The position numbers and the translations under genes were made by a program. Positions 56,726 through 64,000 of a stretch of 64,000 nt of DNA are shown piece after piece (the first letter of the stretch is position 1; each line of letters begins with the position of its first letter). The stretch spans positions 496,001-560,000 of the forward strand of contig NZ_SAUF01000005.1 in the NCBI RefSeq assembly GCF_004023665.1, in the 5' to 3' direction. The stretch is from Afifella aestuarii. Lineage in GTDB: Bacteria; Pseudomonadota; Alphaproteobacteria; Rhizobiales; Afifellaceae. The notes below the pieces were generated by a model. That model was not told where the DNA came from and did no database searches. It worked only from the letters and a program-made list of their open reading frames with translations.

Positions 56726-56741
56726 TTAAATCTCCATTTAA
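56726..56741. promoter_or_regulatory. AT-rich palindrome in the ldtR promoter region
   Basis: TTAAAT (56726-56731) - CTCC - ATTTAA (56736-56741), a perfect inverted repeat, with a nested ATTTAAAT palindrome at 56736-56743. The 56680-56780 stretch is the most AT-rich nearby and must contain the ldtR promoter. MarR-type repressors bind 16-20-bp palindromes, so LdtR autoregulation here is possible. Confidence 0.4.
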
Positions 56742-56804
56742 ATTGGCTCTCTATCCTGCACAAGTAACGGGGAGAAGGCTGAAGAAAAATGACGGAGAGG
56801 CGTA

Positions 56805-57320
56805 ATGTTGCTAGCAGAGCGGACAGCGCTCGCCTACGAGAGGGGCGAGTCTGAGCCAGAGGACCTCAAGACACTCTATCTTGATGCTCTGACGTTGGTG
56901 GAGCGGCTGCATCGGCGGCTGCTTGATGTCATCAAAGATGAATTTGATCGGATGGGCCGCTCCGACGTGAACAGCGTCCAGGCGCTGCTTCTGTTCAATA
57001 TTGGGGATGCGGAACTGACAGCCGGCGAGTTGCGAACCCGTGGCTATTATCTCGGTTCCAACGTTTCCTATAACCTGAAGAAGCTCGTCGACGCCGGCTA
57101 CATCTATCACGAGCGCTCGCGTGTCGACCGTCGGTCGGTGCGTGTCTCGCTGACGGAGAAGGGCAAGGAGGTCGCCGATGTCGTCGACCGCCTCTATGAG
57201 CGCCATATCGGTTCGATCGAAAAGGTCGGAGGCGTTTCGGAGGACGATTTCAAGCGCCTCAACAAGACCCTGCATCGGTTGGAGCGGTTCTGGACTGATC
57301 AGATTCTCTATCGTCTCTGA
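56805..57320 (+). CDS. ldtR: LdtR, MarR-family transcriptional regulator
   Basis: 171 residues. A winged-helix MarR-type regulator whose orthologue in Candidatus Liberibacter activates ldtP and osmotic-stress genes. The DNA-binding helix region is LTAGELRTRGYYLGSNVSYNLKKLVDAGYI, then the wing YHERSRVDRRSVRVSLTEKG, then a C-terminal dimerisation helix. The N-terminus carries a 40-residue helix (LKTLYLDALTLVERLHRRLL). A GGAGAGG site precedes ATG 56805. Its target ldtP lies 241 bp downstream, beyond a terminator. Confidence 0.9.
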   Translation: MLLAERTALAYERGESEPEDLKTLYLDALTLVERLHRRLLDVIKDEFDRMGRSDVNSVQALLLFNIGDAELTAGELRTRGYYLGSNVSYNLKKLVDAGYIYHERSRVDRRSVRVSLTEKGKEVADVVDRLYERHIGSIEKVGGVSEDDFKRLNKTLHRLERFWTDQILYRL

Positions 57321-57342
57321 CAGACCCACATTGACATCTTTG

Positions 57343-57378
57343 CAACAGGGCCCGGCATGACCGGGCCCTTTTGTTTTC
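57343..57378 (+). terminator. Intrinsic terminator after ldtR
   Basis: 9-bp stem AGGGCCCGG (57347-57355) / CCGGGCCCT (57361-57369), 5-nt loop, followed by TTTTGTTTT. It isolates ldtR from ldtP, so ldtP has its own promoter. Confidence 0.92.
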
Positions 57379-57561
57379 GATCACGGATTGGCCATAAATC
57401 CATGAAAGGTGGGCATTTGAGCGCTTCGAATGATTCACAGTGTTGATCGCTGGGTGCGATGCATTTGTGGAGAACGGGTCCTTGATGGTAATCCCGTTCT
57501 CAAAGGGTGCGTTCGGGGGCGCATTCACCGGCATTTGTCTGACGAGAGGCACACCATTCCT
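57379..57561 (+). promoter_or_regulatory. ldtP promoter/leader with inverted and direct repeats
   Basis: A 183-bp gap with no gene. It holds a perfect 9-bp inverted repeat GAGAACGGG (57470-57478) / CCCGTTCTC (57493-57501) with a 14-nt spacer, and three direct copies of GCATTTG at 57413-57419, 57461-57467 and 57531-57537. LdtR is expected to bind in this region; which element it reads is not known from the sequence. Confidence 0.5.
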
Positions 57562-58812
57562 ATGACCGCTTTTTCGCTTCTGCGATCCTCCCTTTGCGCC
57601 GCAGCGCTTCTGTTTCCGCTGGCCGCACAGGCGCAGAACATGATGCCCGTCAATCAGTCGGAATGGAGCGAATCCTTTGATACGGGACCCCGGACGGCTG
57701 CGCCGGTCACTTCTACCGTCCCGATTCTGTCGCCCTATACGGTTCCTGCCATGGATCAGGCGATCGAATGGTACCAGGGCCTGGTCGATGCAGGCGGCTG
57801 GAATTCCGTGCCCTCCGAGCCGGCGCTCAAAATCGGCATGCGCCATCCGAATGTCGTGGCTCTGCGTCAGCGTCTCATCGCGTCCGGCGATTTGCGCCAG
57901 ACGACAGGCTCCGATGCCTTCGATTCTTATGTGCAGTCGGCCGTCATGCGCTTTCAGGAACGCCACGGCATTCCGGCCGACGGCGTCGTCGGTGCCGGCA
58001 CCTTCAAGGCGCTCAACGTTCCGGCCGAGGTTCGCCTCAATCAATTGCGGGTCAATCGCGAGCGCATCGCTGCGATGAAGGATCCTGCCAGCCGGTATGT
58101 GATGGTCAACGTCCCTGGTGCCCAGATCGAGGTGGTCGAGGACGGACAGGTCGTCTCCAGGCACACTGCGGTGGTTGGCAAGGTCGACCGGCAGACGCCG
58201 CTTTTGTCCAGCAAGATCCACGAGATCAACTTCAACCCGTACTGGACGGTGCCGAACTCCATCATCCGCAAGGATCTGATCCCGAAGATGCAGAAGGATC
58301 CGGAGTATCTGACGCGCAACCGTATTCGTATCTTCACCCAGAAGGGCGAAGAGCTACAGCCGAGCCAGGTGAACTGGCATTCCGACGAAGCGACCAATTA
58401 CATGTTCAAGCAGGACCCAGGCGATCAGAACTCGCTCGGATCGGTGCGCATGAACTTCTACAATCCGTATTCGGTCTTTCTGCACGACACGCCGTCGAAA
58501 GGCCTCTTCGGCTCCGACTATCGCTTCGAATCGTCGGGCTGTGTGCGTGTGATGAATGTGCGCGAGCTCGTTGCCTGGATTTTGCGGGATAACGGTTATA
58601 CGCGTGCCACGGTCGATCAGACGATCCGCTCCGGCGAGCGTCTCGATGTGGATGTGGCCAACCCGCCGGCCCTCTACACGGTCTATTTCACGGCCTGGAC
58701 GACAGGTGACGGCGTCGTTCATTTCCGCGACGACATCTACAATTTCGATGCTCCGGGCGAGGTGGCGCTCAATCAGCCGTCAGAACTGATCGGCTCGCCG
58801 CTGCCGCAATAA
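57562..58812 (+). CDS. ldtP: LdtP, periplasmic L,D-transpeptidase
   Basis: 416 residues. It forms 3-3 cross-links in peptidoglycan or links it to outer-membrane proteins. A signal peptide (residues 1-25, LCAAALLFPLAAQAQ) is followed by a PG_binding_1 domain (about 88-152, IGMRHPNVVALRQRLIASGD ... HGIPADGVVGAGTFKALN) and a YkuD catalytic domain (about 178-335). The catalytic signature is H308 (FLHDTPSKGLF) and C327 (ESSGCVRVMN). ATG 57562 is preceded by GAGAGGC. A terminator follows; ldtR is its probable regulator. Confidence 0.94.
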   Translation: MTAFSLLRSSLCAAALLFPLAAQAQNMMPVNQSEWSESFDTGPRTAAPVTSTVPILSPYTVPAMDQAIEWYQGLVDAGGWNSVPSEPALKIGMRHPNVVALRQRLIASGDLRQTTGSDAFDSYVQSAVMRFQERHGIPADGVVGAGTFKALNVPAEVRLNQLRVNRERIAAMKDPASRYVMVNVPGAQIEVVEDGQVVSRHTAVVGKVDRQTPLLSSKIHEINFNPYWTVPNSIIRKDLIPKMQKDPEYLTRNRIRIFTQKGEELQPSQVNWHSDEATNYMFKQDPGDQNSLGSVRMNFYNPYSVFLHDTPSKGLFGSDYRFESSGCVRVMNVRELVAWILRDNGYTRATVDQTIRSGERLDVDVANPPALYTVYFTAWTTGDGVVHFRDDIYNFDAPGEVALNQPSELIGSPLPQ

Positions 58813-58835
58813 GCCTCGGCTCTATCGAATTTCCG

Positions 58836-58865
58836 ACCCCGCGAGCGCGTCTCGCGGGGTTTTTT
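58836..58865 (+). terminator. Intrinsic terminator after ldtP
   Basis: Perfect 10-bp stem ACCCCGCGAG (58836-58845) / CTCGCGGGGT (58851-58860), 5-nt loop, followed by TTTTTT. Confidence 0.95.
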
Positions 58866-58978
58866 GTATGCTGAAACGTGGCGGTTGCGTGGAAGGTACC
58901 CTTGCGTTGGGCGGGCCGGCGTGCGTTGACCTGCCGCAGGAGTTCCCTTTACGTGTTCCTGAACGAACCAGGGACGTG

Positions 58979-59890
58979 ATGACGGTACGAACCTCGCGGA
59001 AGCAGCCGGCTACCGCCGACAATCTCACCGCGGCGGCGGCCGTCATCTTGATGACCGACCTCGCATTGTCGCTCGGCGATGCGCTCATCAAGCTGACGAG
59101 CGGGACGATCGCCGTCTGGCAGCTCTTCCTTCTCCGCTCGCTGATGGCTCTGCCGCTGCTCGTTCCGGCGGTCCTGGCAAGCTCGGGCGCGACGCTTCGG
59201 CCGCGGGCCCTGGCGTGGACGACGCTGCGCAGTCTGATGCTGGTTTTGATGTGGCTCGCCTATTATGCGGCGCTTCCCCATCTTCAGCTGTCTGTGGCCG
59301 CCGTCTCTTATTATACGCTGCCGGTCTTCATCACCTTGTTTTCTGCCCTGTTCGTCGGCGAACGTGTCGGGCCGATCGGTTGGATGGCGGTCGCGTTGGG
59401 CCTTGCCGGCGTCCTCCTGATTCTGCGGCCGGACGCGGCGGCGTTCAACGCTTATGCCCTGCTGCCGCTTCTCTCGGCGGTCCTCTACGCCTTGGCGATG
59501 ATTCTGACGCGTACGAAATGCCGCGAGGAACATCCTCTGACGTTGTCCCTCGCACTCAATCTCGCATTCGTGGTGGTGGGTCTCGGCGGTGTCGGCATCT
59601 TCCAGGAGAGAGGCGGGGAGGGAGGCTACCTCACCACCGGTTGGTTGCCGCTCGGTGCCGCCGAGATCGGTACGCTCGTCCTCCTGTCCGCGGCGATGAT
59701 CATCGGCAGTCTGGGTGCAGCTTTTTCCTATCAGCGCGCGCCGTCGAACGTGATTGGCACGCTCGATTTTTCCTATGTCGGTTTCGCCGCCATTTGGGGT
59801 CTCCTGCTGTTTCAGGAGATTCCCTCGCTCATCACCCTTGGTGGCATGGCGCTCATCGTTGGCGCCGGCATTCTCGCCCTTCGACGGTGA
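58979..59890 (+). CDS. EamA/DMT-family transporter
   Basis: 303 residues with ten predicted transmembrane helices in two EamA repeats; the first ends near LGLAGVLLILRPD and the second near GGMALIVGAGILALRR. Contains the typical YAALPHLQLSVAAVSYYTLPVFITLFSALFVGE segment. DMT permeases export amino acids, nucleosides or drugs; the substrate is unknown. ATG 58979 has AGGGA upstream; a longer in-frame extension is not membrane-compatible. It stands alone, 118 bp after the ldtP terminator. Confidence 0.9.
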   Translation: MTVRTSRKQPATADNLTAAAAVILMTDLALSLGDALIKLTSGTIAVWQLFLLRSLMALPLLVPAVLASSGATLRPRALAWTTLRSLMLVLMWLAYYAALPHLQLSVAAVSYYTLPVFITLFSALFVGERVGPIGWMAVALGLAGVLLILRPDAAAFNAYALLPLLSAVLYALAMILTRTKCREEHPLTLSLALNLAFVVVGLGGVGIFQERGGEGGYLTTGWLPLGAAEIGTLVLLSAAMIIGSLGAAFSYQRAPSNVIGTLDFSYVGFAAIWGLLLFQEIPSLITLGGMALIVGAGILALRR

Positions 59891-59951
59891 CCGATTAACC
59901 GGTCAATCGTGTGCCAAGCCTGGCTAGATACTCAGGCTCCCGGGGGCGTTT

Positions 59952-59969
59952 CTGTCATCGAAGCGTGAT
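59952..59969 (+). promoter_or_regulatory. Possible degenerate Pho box before the phytase-esterase-like gene
   Basis: CTGTCAT (59952-59958) is an exact PhoB half-site, followed after a 4-bp spacer by GCGTGAT (59963-59969), which matches the repeat at 4 of 7 positions. It lies 66 bp upstream of the ATG at 60035. A full box would need two good repeats, so this is weak. Confidence 0.25.
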
Positions 59970-60034
59970 CTCCCGATCATAAGAGGCTGGAAGCCACAAC
60001 GGCTCGATGCCCATCCCGATTGAACGGAGATCCG

Positions 60035-62224
60035 ATGCGCCTCTTCCTCTCCACCAGCGCGCTCGCCCTCGCTGCGGCCTGGAGCCTGCCGGCGGCGGCT
60101 CAGAACCCTGAAGTCTTCAATCGGATTGCGACCTTTCCCGTCGCCGCCAACATGCCGGCCGACCGCGATGCGGCCTTACCCACTGTGGCGGAGATCATTG
60201 CGGCGACCGAGGATGGTGAGACGCTGGTCTACACCGACGCAGCCCAGGAGGCCGTCGGCATCATCGATATCACCGACGCGCATGCGCCGCAGCCCGGAGG
60301 CTTCGTGGCGCTGGCGGGTGAGCCGACTTCTGTTGCTGTGACGTCTGGCAAGGCGCTCGTGGCTGTCGTGACCTCGGAAAGCTATGCGAAGCCTTCCGGT
60401 GAGCTGGCCATGGTGGACATTTCCACGAAATCCGTGGCGGCGAGCTGCGCGCTTCCCGGTCAGCCAGATTCCGTTGCGCTGACGGCGGATGCCACGAAGA
60501 TTGCAGTGGTCATCGAAAACGAGCGCGATGAAGATCTGAATGAGGGAGCGATCCCGCAGGCGCCCACCGGTCTTCTCGTGACCTTCCCGGTCGACAAAGG
60601 TGCAGTCGATTGCGCCGGAATGCAGGAGATCGATCTGACCGGTATCTCGGAGATTGCCCCGGACGATGCCGAACCGGAATTCGTCGATGTGAACGAGGCG
60701 GGCGAAGCCGTCGTAACGCTTCAGGAAAATAACGCCATTGCCATCGTCGACATGGCGACGGGCGATGTCACAGGCGGCTTTTCGGCCGGCTCCGTCGATG
60801 TCGATGGAATCGATACCGAAAAGGATGGCCGCATCTCGCCGACAGGCTGCCTGAAGGCCGTCAAGCGCGAGCCCGATGGCGTCCAATGGCTGGATGAGGA
60901 TCGCTTCGTGACCGCCAACGAAGGCGATTACGAAGGTGGCTCGCGCGGCTTCACGATTTTCGAAAAGGGCGGCAGCGTCCTTTGGGATTCCGGCAATGCG
61001 ATCGAGCGTCTCGCAATGCGCATCGGGCATTATCCGGAAAAGCGCTCGGCCAAGAAAGGAACCGAGCCGGAGGCCATCGAAGTCGGGAGATTCGGCAACG
61101 ATCGGCTGATCTTTGTCGGCACGGAGCGGTCTTCGTTCGTTGCCGTCTATCGGGACACCGGCGCCGCGCCGCAGTTTCTCCAAGTGCTGCCGTCGGGCAT
61201 CGGCCCGGAAGGGCTTCTCGCCATTCCCGCACGCAAGCTCATCGTCACCGCCAATGAGGAAGATCTGGTCGAGGACGGCGGCGCCCGTGCCACGGTGATG
61301 ATCTATGAGCAGGGTGGGGAAGCTGCCTCATATCCGATGATCGAGGCGGCTGAGGATGTGGGTGGCTGGGGAGCGCTCTCCGGTCTGACGGCGGATCCCG
61401 ACGTTGCCGACAGACTCTATGGCGTCTCCGACAGCTTCTACGACGAGGCCAAGATCTTCACGTTCGATGCCGGCGCAACTCCCGCGCGGATAACCGCTGC
61501 AGTCACCGTCACCAAGGACGGGAAGCCCGTTGAGGATCTTGATCTGGAGGGCATCGCCGCCCGCCGCGACGGAGGTTTCTGGCTTGTCTCCGAAGGAAAT
61601 CCGGAAAAAGAAAAATCCAACAGGCTCCTCCGCGTTTCCGCCGAGGGTGAAGTCGAGGACGACATTTTGCTTCCCGAAGAGATCGCCTCAAAGGCGTCGC
61701 GTTTCGGTCTTGAAGGTGTAACGGTCATCGGCAGCGGCGATGACGAGACGGTGTGGCTCGCTGTTCAGCGACCATGGGGTGATGACGGAGAGGATCTCGT
61801 CAAACTCCTCTCCTACAAGCCCGCGAGCGCCACTTGGGGCGTCGTGCACTATCCGCTTGAAAAGACCGAAAATGGTTGGGTCGGATTGTCCGAAGTCACG
61901 GCGGCGGGAGAGGGACGTCTCCTGGTGATCGAGCGCGACAATCAGATTGGCGAGGCTGCCAGGATCAAACGGCTTTATGCCGTGTCGCTCGAGGGGGTGA
62001 CGCCGGCCGCCCCAGAAGACAAGACGCCGATCGTCGAAAAGACGCTGGTGCGCGATCTCTTGGACGACCTCAAGTCGACCCACGGCTATGTCGTTGACAA
62101 GGTCGAAGGCTTCGCACGTGACACGGACGGAACCGCTTACATCGTGACCGACAACGATGGGGCCGACGAGTCCAATGGCGAGACGATCTTCATGCGCCTG
62201 GAGGATGTCGGTCTCACCAACTGA
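60035..62224 (+). CDS. Exported esterase-like/phytase-family beta-propeller protein
   Basis: 729 residues. Signal peptide 1-23 (MRLFLSTSALALAAAWSLPAAAQ). The N-terminal half (about 30-370) is a beta-propeller of the choice-of-anchor-I type with repeats such as AVDISTKS-like strands, DGIDTEKDGRISPTG and ALVAVVTSESYAKP. The C-terminal half (about 410-720) is the esterase-like phytase domain (PF13449): GGWGALSGLTADPDVADRLY, DLEGIAARRDGGFWLVSEG, RFGLEGVTVIG, and the ending YIVTDNDGADESNGET. Probably a periplasmic phosphoesterase or a binding protein. ATG 60035 has ACGGAG upstream. Confidence 0.85.
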   Translation: MRLFLSTSALALAAAWSLPAAAQNPEVFNRIATFPVAANMPADRDAALPTVAEIIAATEDGETLVYTDAAQEAVGIIDITDAHAPQPGGFVALAGEPTSVAVTSGKALVAVVTSESYAKPSGELAMVDISTKSVAASCALPGQPDSVALTADATKIAVVIENERDEDLNEGAIPQAPTGLLVTFPVDKGAVDCAGMQEIDLTGISEIAPDDAEPEFVDVNEAGEAVVTLQENNAIAIVDMATGDVTGGFSAGSVDVDGIDTEKDGRISPTGCLKAVKREPDGVQWLDEDRFVTANEGDYEGGSRGFTIFEKGGSVLWDSGNAIERLAMRIGHYPEKRSAKKGTEPEAIEVGRFGNDRLIFVGTERSSFVAVYRDTGAAPQFLQVLPSGIGPEGLLAIPARKLIVTANEEDLVEDGGARATVMIYEQGGEAASYPMIEAAEDVGGWGALSGLTADPDVADRLYGVSDSFYDEAKIFTFDAGATPARITAAVTVTKDGKPVEDLDLEGIAARRDGGFWLVSEGNPEKEKSNRLLRVSAEGEVEDDILLPEEIASKASRFGLEGVTVIGSGDDETVWLAVQRPWGDDGEDLVKLLSYKPASATWGVVHYPLEKTENGWVGLSEVTAAGEGRLLVIERDNQIGEAARIKRLYAVSLEGVTPAAPEDKTPIVEKTLVRDLLDDLKSTHGYVVDKVEGFARDTDGTAYIVTDNDGADESNGETIFMRLEDVGLTN

Positions 62225-62401
62225 TTGCAGGAACCGCATTTCGGATGGCCTCGAGCATCCCGCGACGTCGCCGTCCATGCGGGGGAGCGACTCCGGGCCT
62301 CTGCGCTTTCCGTCCCCGGGCGATTGTGTTATCGCCGCGTTGCCGGCCTGCCGCGCATTCGTGGCGCATAACGGCCGATGCCAGCCAACGGATTTTCGCC
62401 C

Positions 62402-63709
62402 ATGCAAGATGTCGCCCGGCCTGTGAGCGCCACGCCCTCTGATTTCTTTTCTGCCTCTCTGCGCGATTCCGATCCGGATATCGCCGCGGCCGTCAAGGCC
62501 GAGCTCGGTCGTCAGCAACACGAGATCGAGCTGATTGCGTCTGAAAACATCGTCTCGCGCGCCGTCCTGGAAGCGCAGGGCTCGGTTCTGACCAACAAAT
62601 ACGCCGAAGGTTATCCGGGCCGTCGCTATTACGGCGGCTGCCAGCATGTCGACGTGGTCGAAAACCTGGCGATCGAGCGCGTAACGAAGCTCTTCGGGTG
62701 TAACTTCGCCAACGTGCAGCCGAATTCCGGCAGTCAGGCCAATCAGGCGGTTCTGCTCGCGCTTGCAAGCCCCGGCGATACCGTCATGGGGCTGAGCCTC
62801 GATGCCGGTGGGCATCTGACCCACGGCGCCAAGCCGAACCTTTCCGGTAAATGGTTCAACGCCGTGCAGTACGGCGTCCGCAAGCAGGATGGGCGCATCG
62901 ACGAAGACGTCGTGGCCGAGCTTGCGCAGGAACATCAGCCGAAGATCATCATCGCCGGCGGCTCGGCTTACAGCCGCGAGATCGATTTCAAGAAGTTCCG
63001 CGAGATCGCCGACAAGGTCGGTGCATATTTCATGGTCGACATGGCCCACTTCGCTGGCCTCGTCGCGGGCGGTGTCCATCCGAGCCCGTTCCCGCACGCG
63101 CATGTCGTGACATCCACGACACATAAGACGCTGCGCGGCCCGCGCGGCGGTCTCGTTCTGACCAATGACGAGACGATCGCCAAGAAGATCAATTCGGCGG
63201 TTTTCCCCGGCCTGCAGGGCGGACCGCTCATGCATGTGATCGCGGCGAAGGCCGTCGCGTTCGGCGAGGCACTTCACCCGCAATTCAAGGAATATGCGAA
63301 GAACGTCGTTGAGAACGCGAAAATGCTTGCAGAAACGCTTCAGCGCGGTGGATGCGACATTGTCTCCGGCGGCACAGATACGCACCTTCTCCTGGTCGAT
63401 CTGCGCCCCAAAGGCCTGACCGGAAAGGTGGTCGAGACGGCCCTCGGTCGCGCCAATATCACCTGCAACAAGAATGGCGTTCCCTTCGATCCGGAGAAGC
63501 CAACGGTCACTTCCGGCATTCGCCTCGGTACGCCGGCCGCGACCTCGCGGGGCTTCGGCGCGGCGGAATTCCAAGAGGTGGGTGAGCTGATCGTGGAAGT
63601 GCTCGATGGACTTGCCGCCAACGGCGAAGATGGCAACGAGGCTGTTGAAGCGTCCGTGCGCGAGCGCGTTGCCGCTCTGACCGATCGTTTCCCGATCTAC
63701 AACGACTGA
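62402..63709 (+). CDS. glyA: Serine hydroxymethyltransferase
   Basis: 435 residues. A PLP enzyme that interconverts serine and glycine with transfer of a one-carbon unit to tetrahydrofolate. Motifs: [46 protein letters not shown], the PLP lysine in [14 protein letters not shown], and [18 protein letters not shown] 62402 leaves 14 residues before FFSASL, as in relatives; an ATG at 62378 adds eight. The leader can fold GTTATCGCC (62328-62336) with GGCGCATAAC (62363-62372). nrdR follows after 10 bp. Confidence 0.96.
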   Translation: MQDVARPVSATPSDFFSASLRDSDPDIAAAVKAELGRQQHEIELIASENIVSRAVLEAQGSVLTNKYAEGYPGRRYYGGCQHVDVVENLAIERVTKLFGCNFANVQPNSGSQANQAVLLALASPGDTVMGLSLDAGGHLTHGAKPNLSGKWFNAVQYGVRKQDGRIDEDVVAELAQEHQPKIIIAGGSAYSREIDFKKFREIADKVGAYFMVDMAHFAGLVAGGVHPSPFPHAHVVTSTTHKTLRGPRGGLVLTNDETIAKKINSAVFPGLQGGPLMHVIAAKAVAFGEALHPQFKEYAKNVVENAKMLAETLQRGGCDIVSGGTDTHLLLVDLRPKGLTGKVVETALGRANITCNKNGVPFDPEKPTVTSGIRLGTPAATSRGFGAAEFQEVGELIVEVLDGLAANGEDGNEAVEASVRERVAALTDRFPIYND

Positions 63710-63719
63710 GCGAGGCGCC

Positions 63720-64000
63720 ATGCGCTGTCCCTATTGCGGGGCCGACAATTCGCAGGTGAAGGATTCCCGCCCGACAGAGGACGGGAATGCGATCCGCCGG
63801 CGGCGTGTCTGCGGCGATTGCGGTGGCCGCTTTACGACCTTCGAGCGCGTGCAATTGCGCGAGCTCACCGTGGTGAAAAAGTCCGGTCGCCGCGTACCCT
63901 TCGATCGCGACAAGCTGATGCGGTCGGTTCAGGTCGCGGTTCGAAAACGCGACGTCGACCCGGATCGCGTCGAACGCATGGTGTCAGGGATTGTCCGACA
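63720..64000 (+). CDS. nrdR: NrdR, transcriptional repressor of ribonucleotide reductase genes, 3' end cut by window
   Basis: The visible 93 codons begin [21 protein letters not shown], a zinc finger with Cys pairs CPYCG and [11 protein letters not shown], then [21 protein letters not shown] and the start of the ATP-cone ([20 protein letters not shown]). NrdR senses ATP/dATP and binds NrdR boxes before nrd operons. The gene runs off the right edge. glyA-nrdR is the standard rhizobial order, followed there by ribD and others. The ATG at 63720 has GAGGCGCC upstream. Confidence 0.96.
   Translation, partial: MRCPYCGADNSQVKDSRPTEDGNAIRRRRVCGDCGGRFTTFERVQLRELTVVKKSGRRVPFDRDKLMRSVQVAVRKRDVDPDRVERMVSGIVR

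Noticed and set aside
56726-56741. CtrA site (TTAA-N7-TTAA) before ldtR
   Set aside because: The spacing is eight bases (TTAA-N8-TTAA), which does not fit the CtrA consensus; kept only as a palindrome.
61688-63721. 677-codon minus-strand frame over glyA and the preceding gene
   Set aside because: Antisense to serine hydroxymethyltransferase; no ribosome site or recognisable motif.

Overview
The window is a stretch of high-GC chromosome from an alphaproteobacterium of the order Hyphomicrobiales (Rhizobiales). The evidence is the set of lineage-typical families (EipB, DUF1489, DUF2585/UPF0314, DUF3572, DUF6163, the LdtR-LdtP pair, DivK-PleD, a zinc-free HemB, a lipoylated E1-beta pyruvate dehydrogenase) and conserved gene orders (tpiA-secG-pyrG-kdsA-eno-pdhABC; pyrB-pyrC'-plsY-dprA-topA-rnr; parC-bpt-RDD-hemB; glyA-nrdR). 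The genus cannot be read from the sequence. Almost all of the window is vertically inherited housekeeping DNA. I see no tRNA or rRNA gene, insertion sequence, prophage or CRISPR array. The first gene (tpiA) and the last (nrdR) are cut by the window edges.

Layout. 1-13.4 kb (mostly plus strand): central carbon metabolism and envelope precursors: tpiA, secG, pyrG, a VOC-fold gene, kdsA, a small exported protein, eno, a convergent methyltransferase, ftsB and pdhA-pdhB-[Uma2 nuclease]-pdhC. 13.4-20.3 kb: DUF2585, an isolated Flp pilin, L-serine ammonia-lyase, DUF1489, panC, a VWA-domain/J-domain membrane pair and a SPOR-bearing D,D-carboxypeptidase. 20.3-25.2 kb: a phasin with two candidate PhaR-type operators, clpS-clpA and azlC-azlD. 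25.2-32.5 kb: a minus-strand cluster (ridA, glycerophosphodiesterase, DUF482, HIT), eipB, dinB with DUF3572, and the divK-pleD cell-cycle pair. 32.5-33 kb is a gene-free, structured region with a strong plus-strand terminator. 33-45 kb is a long minus-strand series from pyrB down to rpmG, broken by one small plus-strand gene between dprA and topA. 45-54.8 kb: aidB, ruvX, parC, an endonuclease/phosphatase-fold protein, bpt, an SLC13 permease, an RDD protein and hemB. 54.8-64 kb: a 3-hydroxyisobutyryl-CoA-hydrolase-like gene, DUF6163, ldtR, ldtP, an EamA exporter, a large exported phytase-esterase-like protein, glyA and nrdR.

How the genes fit together. TpiA, Eno and PdhABC lead from triose phosphates to acetyl-CoA. 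PyrB, PyrC' and PyrG act in pyrimidine synthesis. KdsA, PlsY, the carboxypeptidase, LdtP, EipB and SecG serve the envelope. DivK, PleD and FtsB belong to the division cycle. ClpS, ClpA and Bpt form an N-end-rule degradation set: Bpt adds leucine to acidic N-termini, ClpS recognises the result and ClpA unfolds it.

Most worth a second look: the dihydroorotase-like gene beside pyrB has lost most metal ligands and is probably a structural PyrC'; the 32.5-33 kb gap looks like an unannotated small-RNA locus; paired TGC-N3-GCA palindromes precede the phasin; a Uma2 nuclease gene sits inside the pdh operon; the VWA/J-domain pair is uncharacterised; an unknown 66-residue gene interrupts the pyrB-rnr series; and a perfect 14-bp palindrome lies directly before pyrB. 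I did not find a clearly new multi-gene defence or mobile system.
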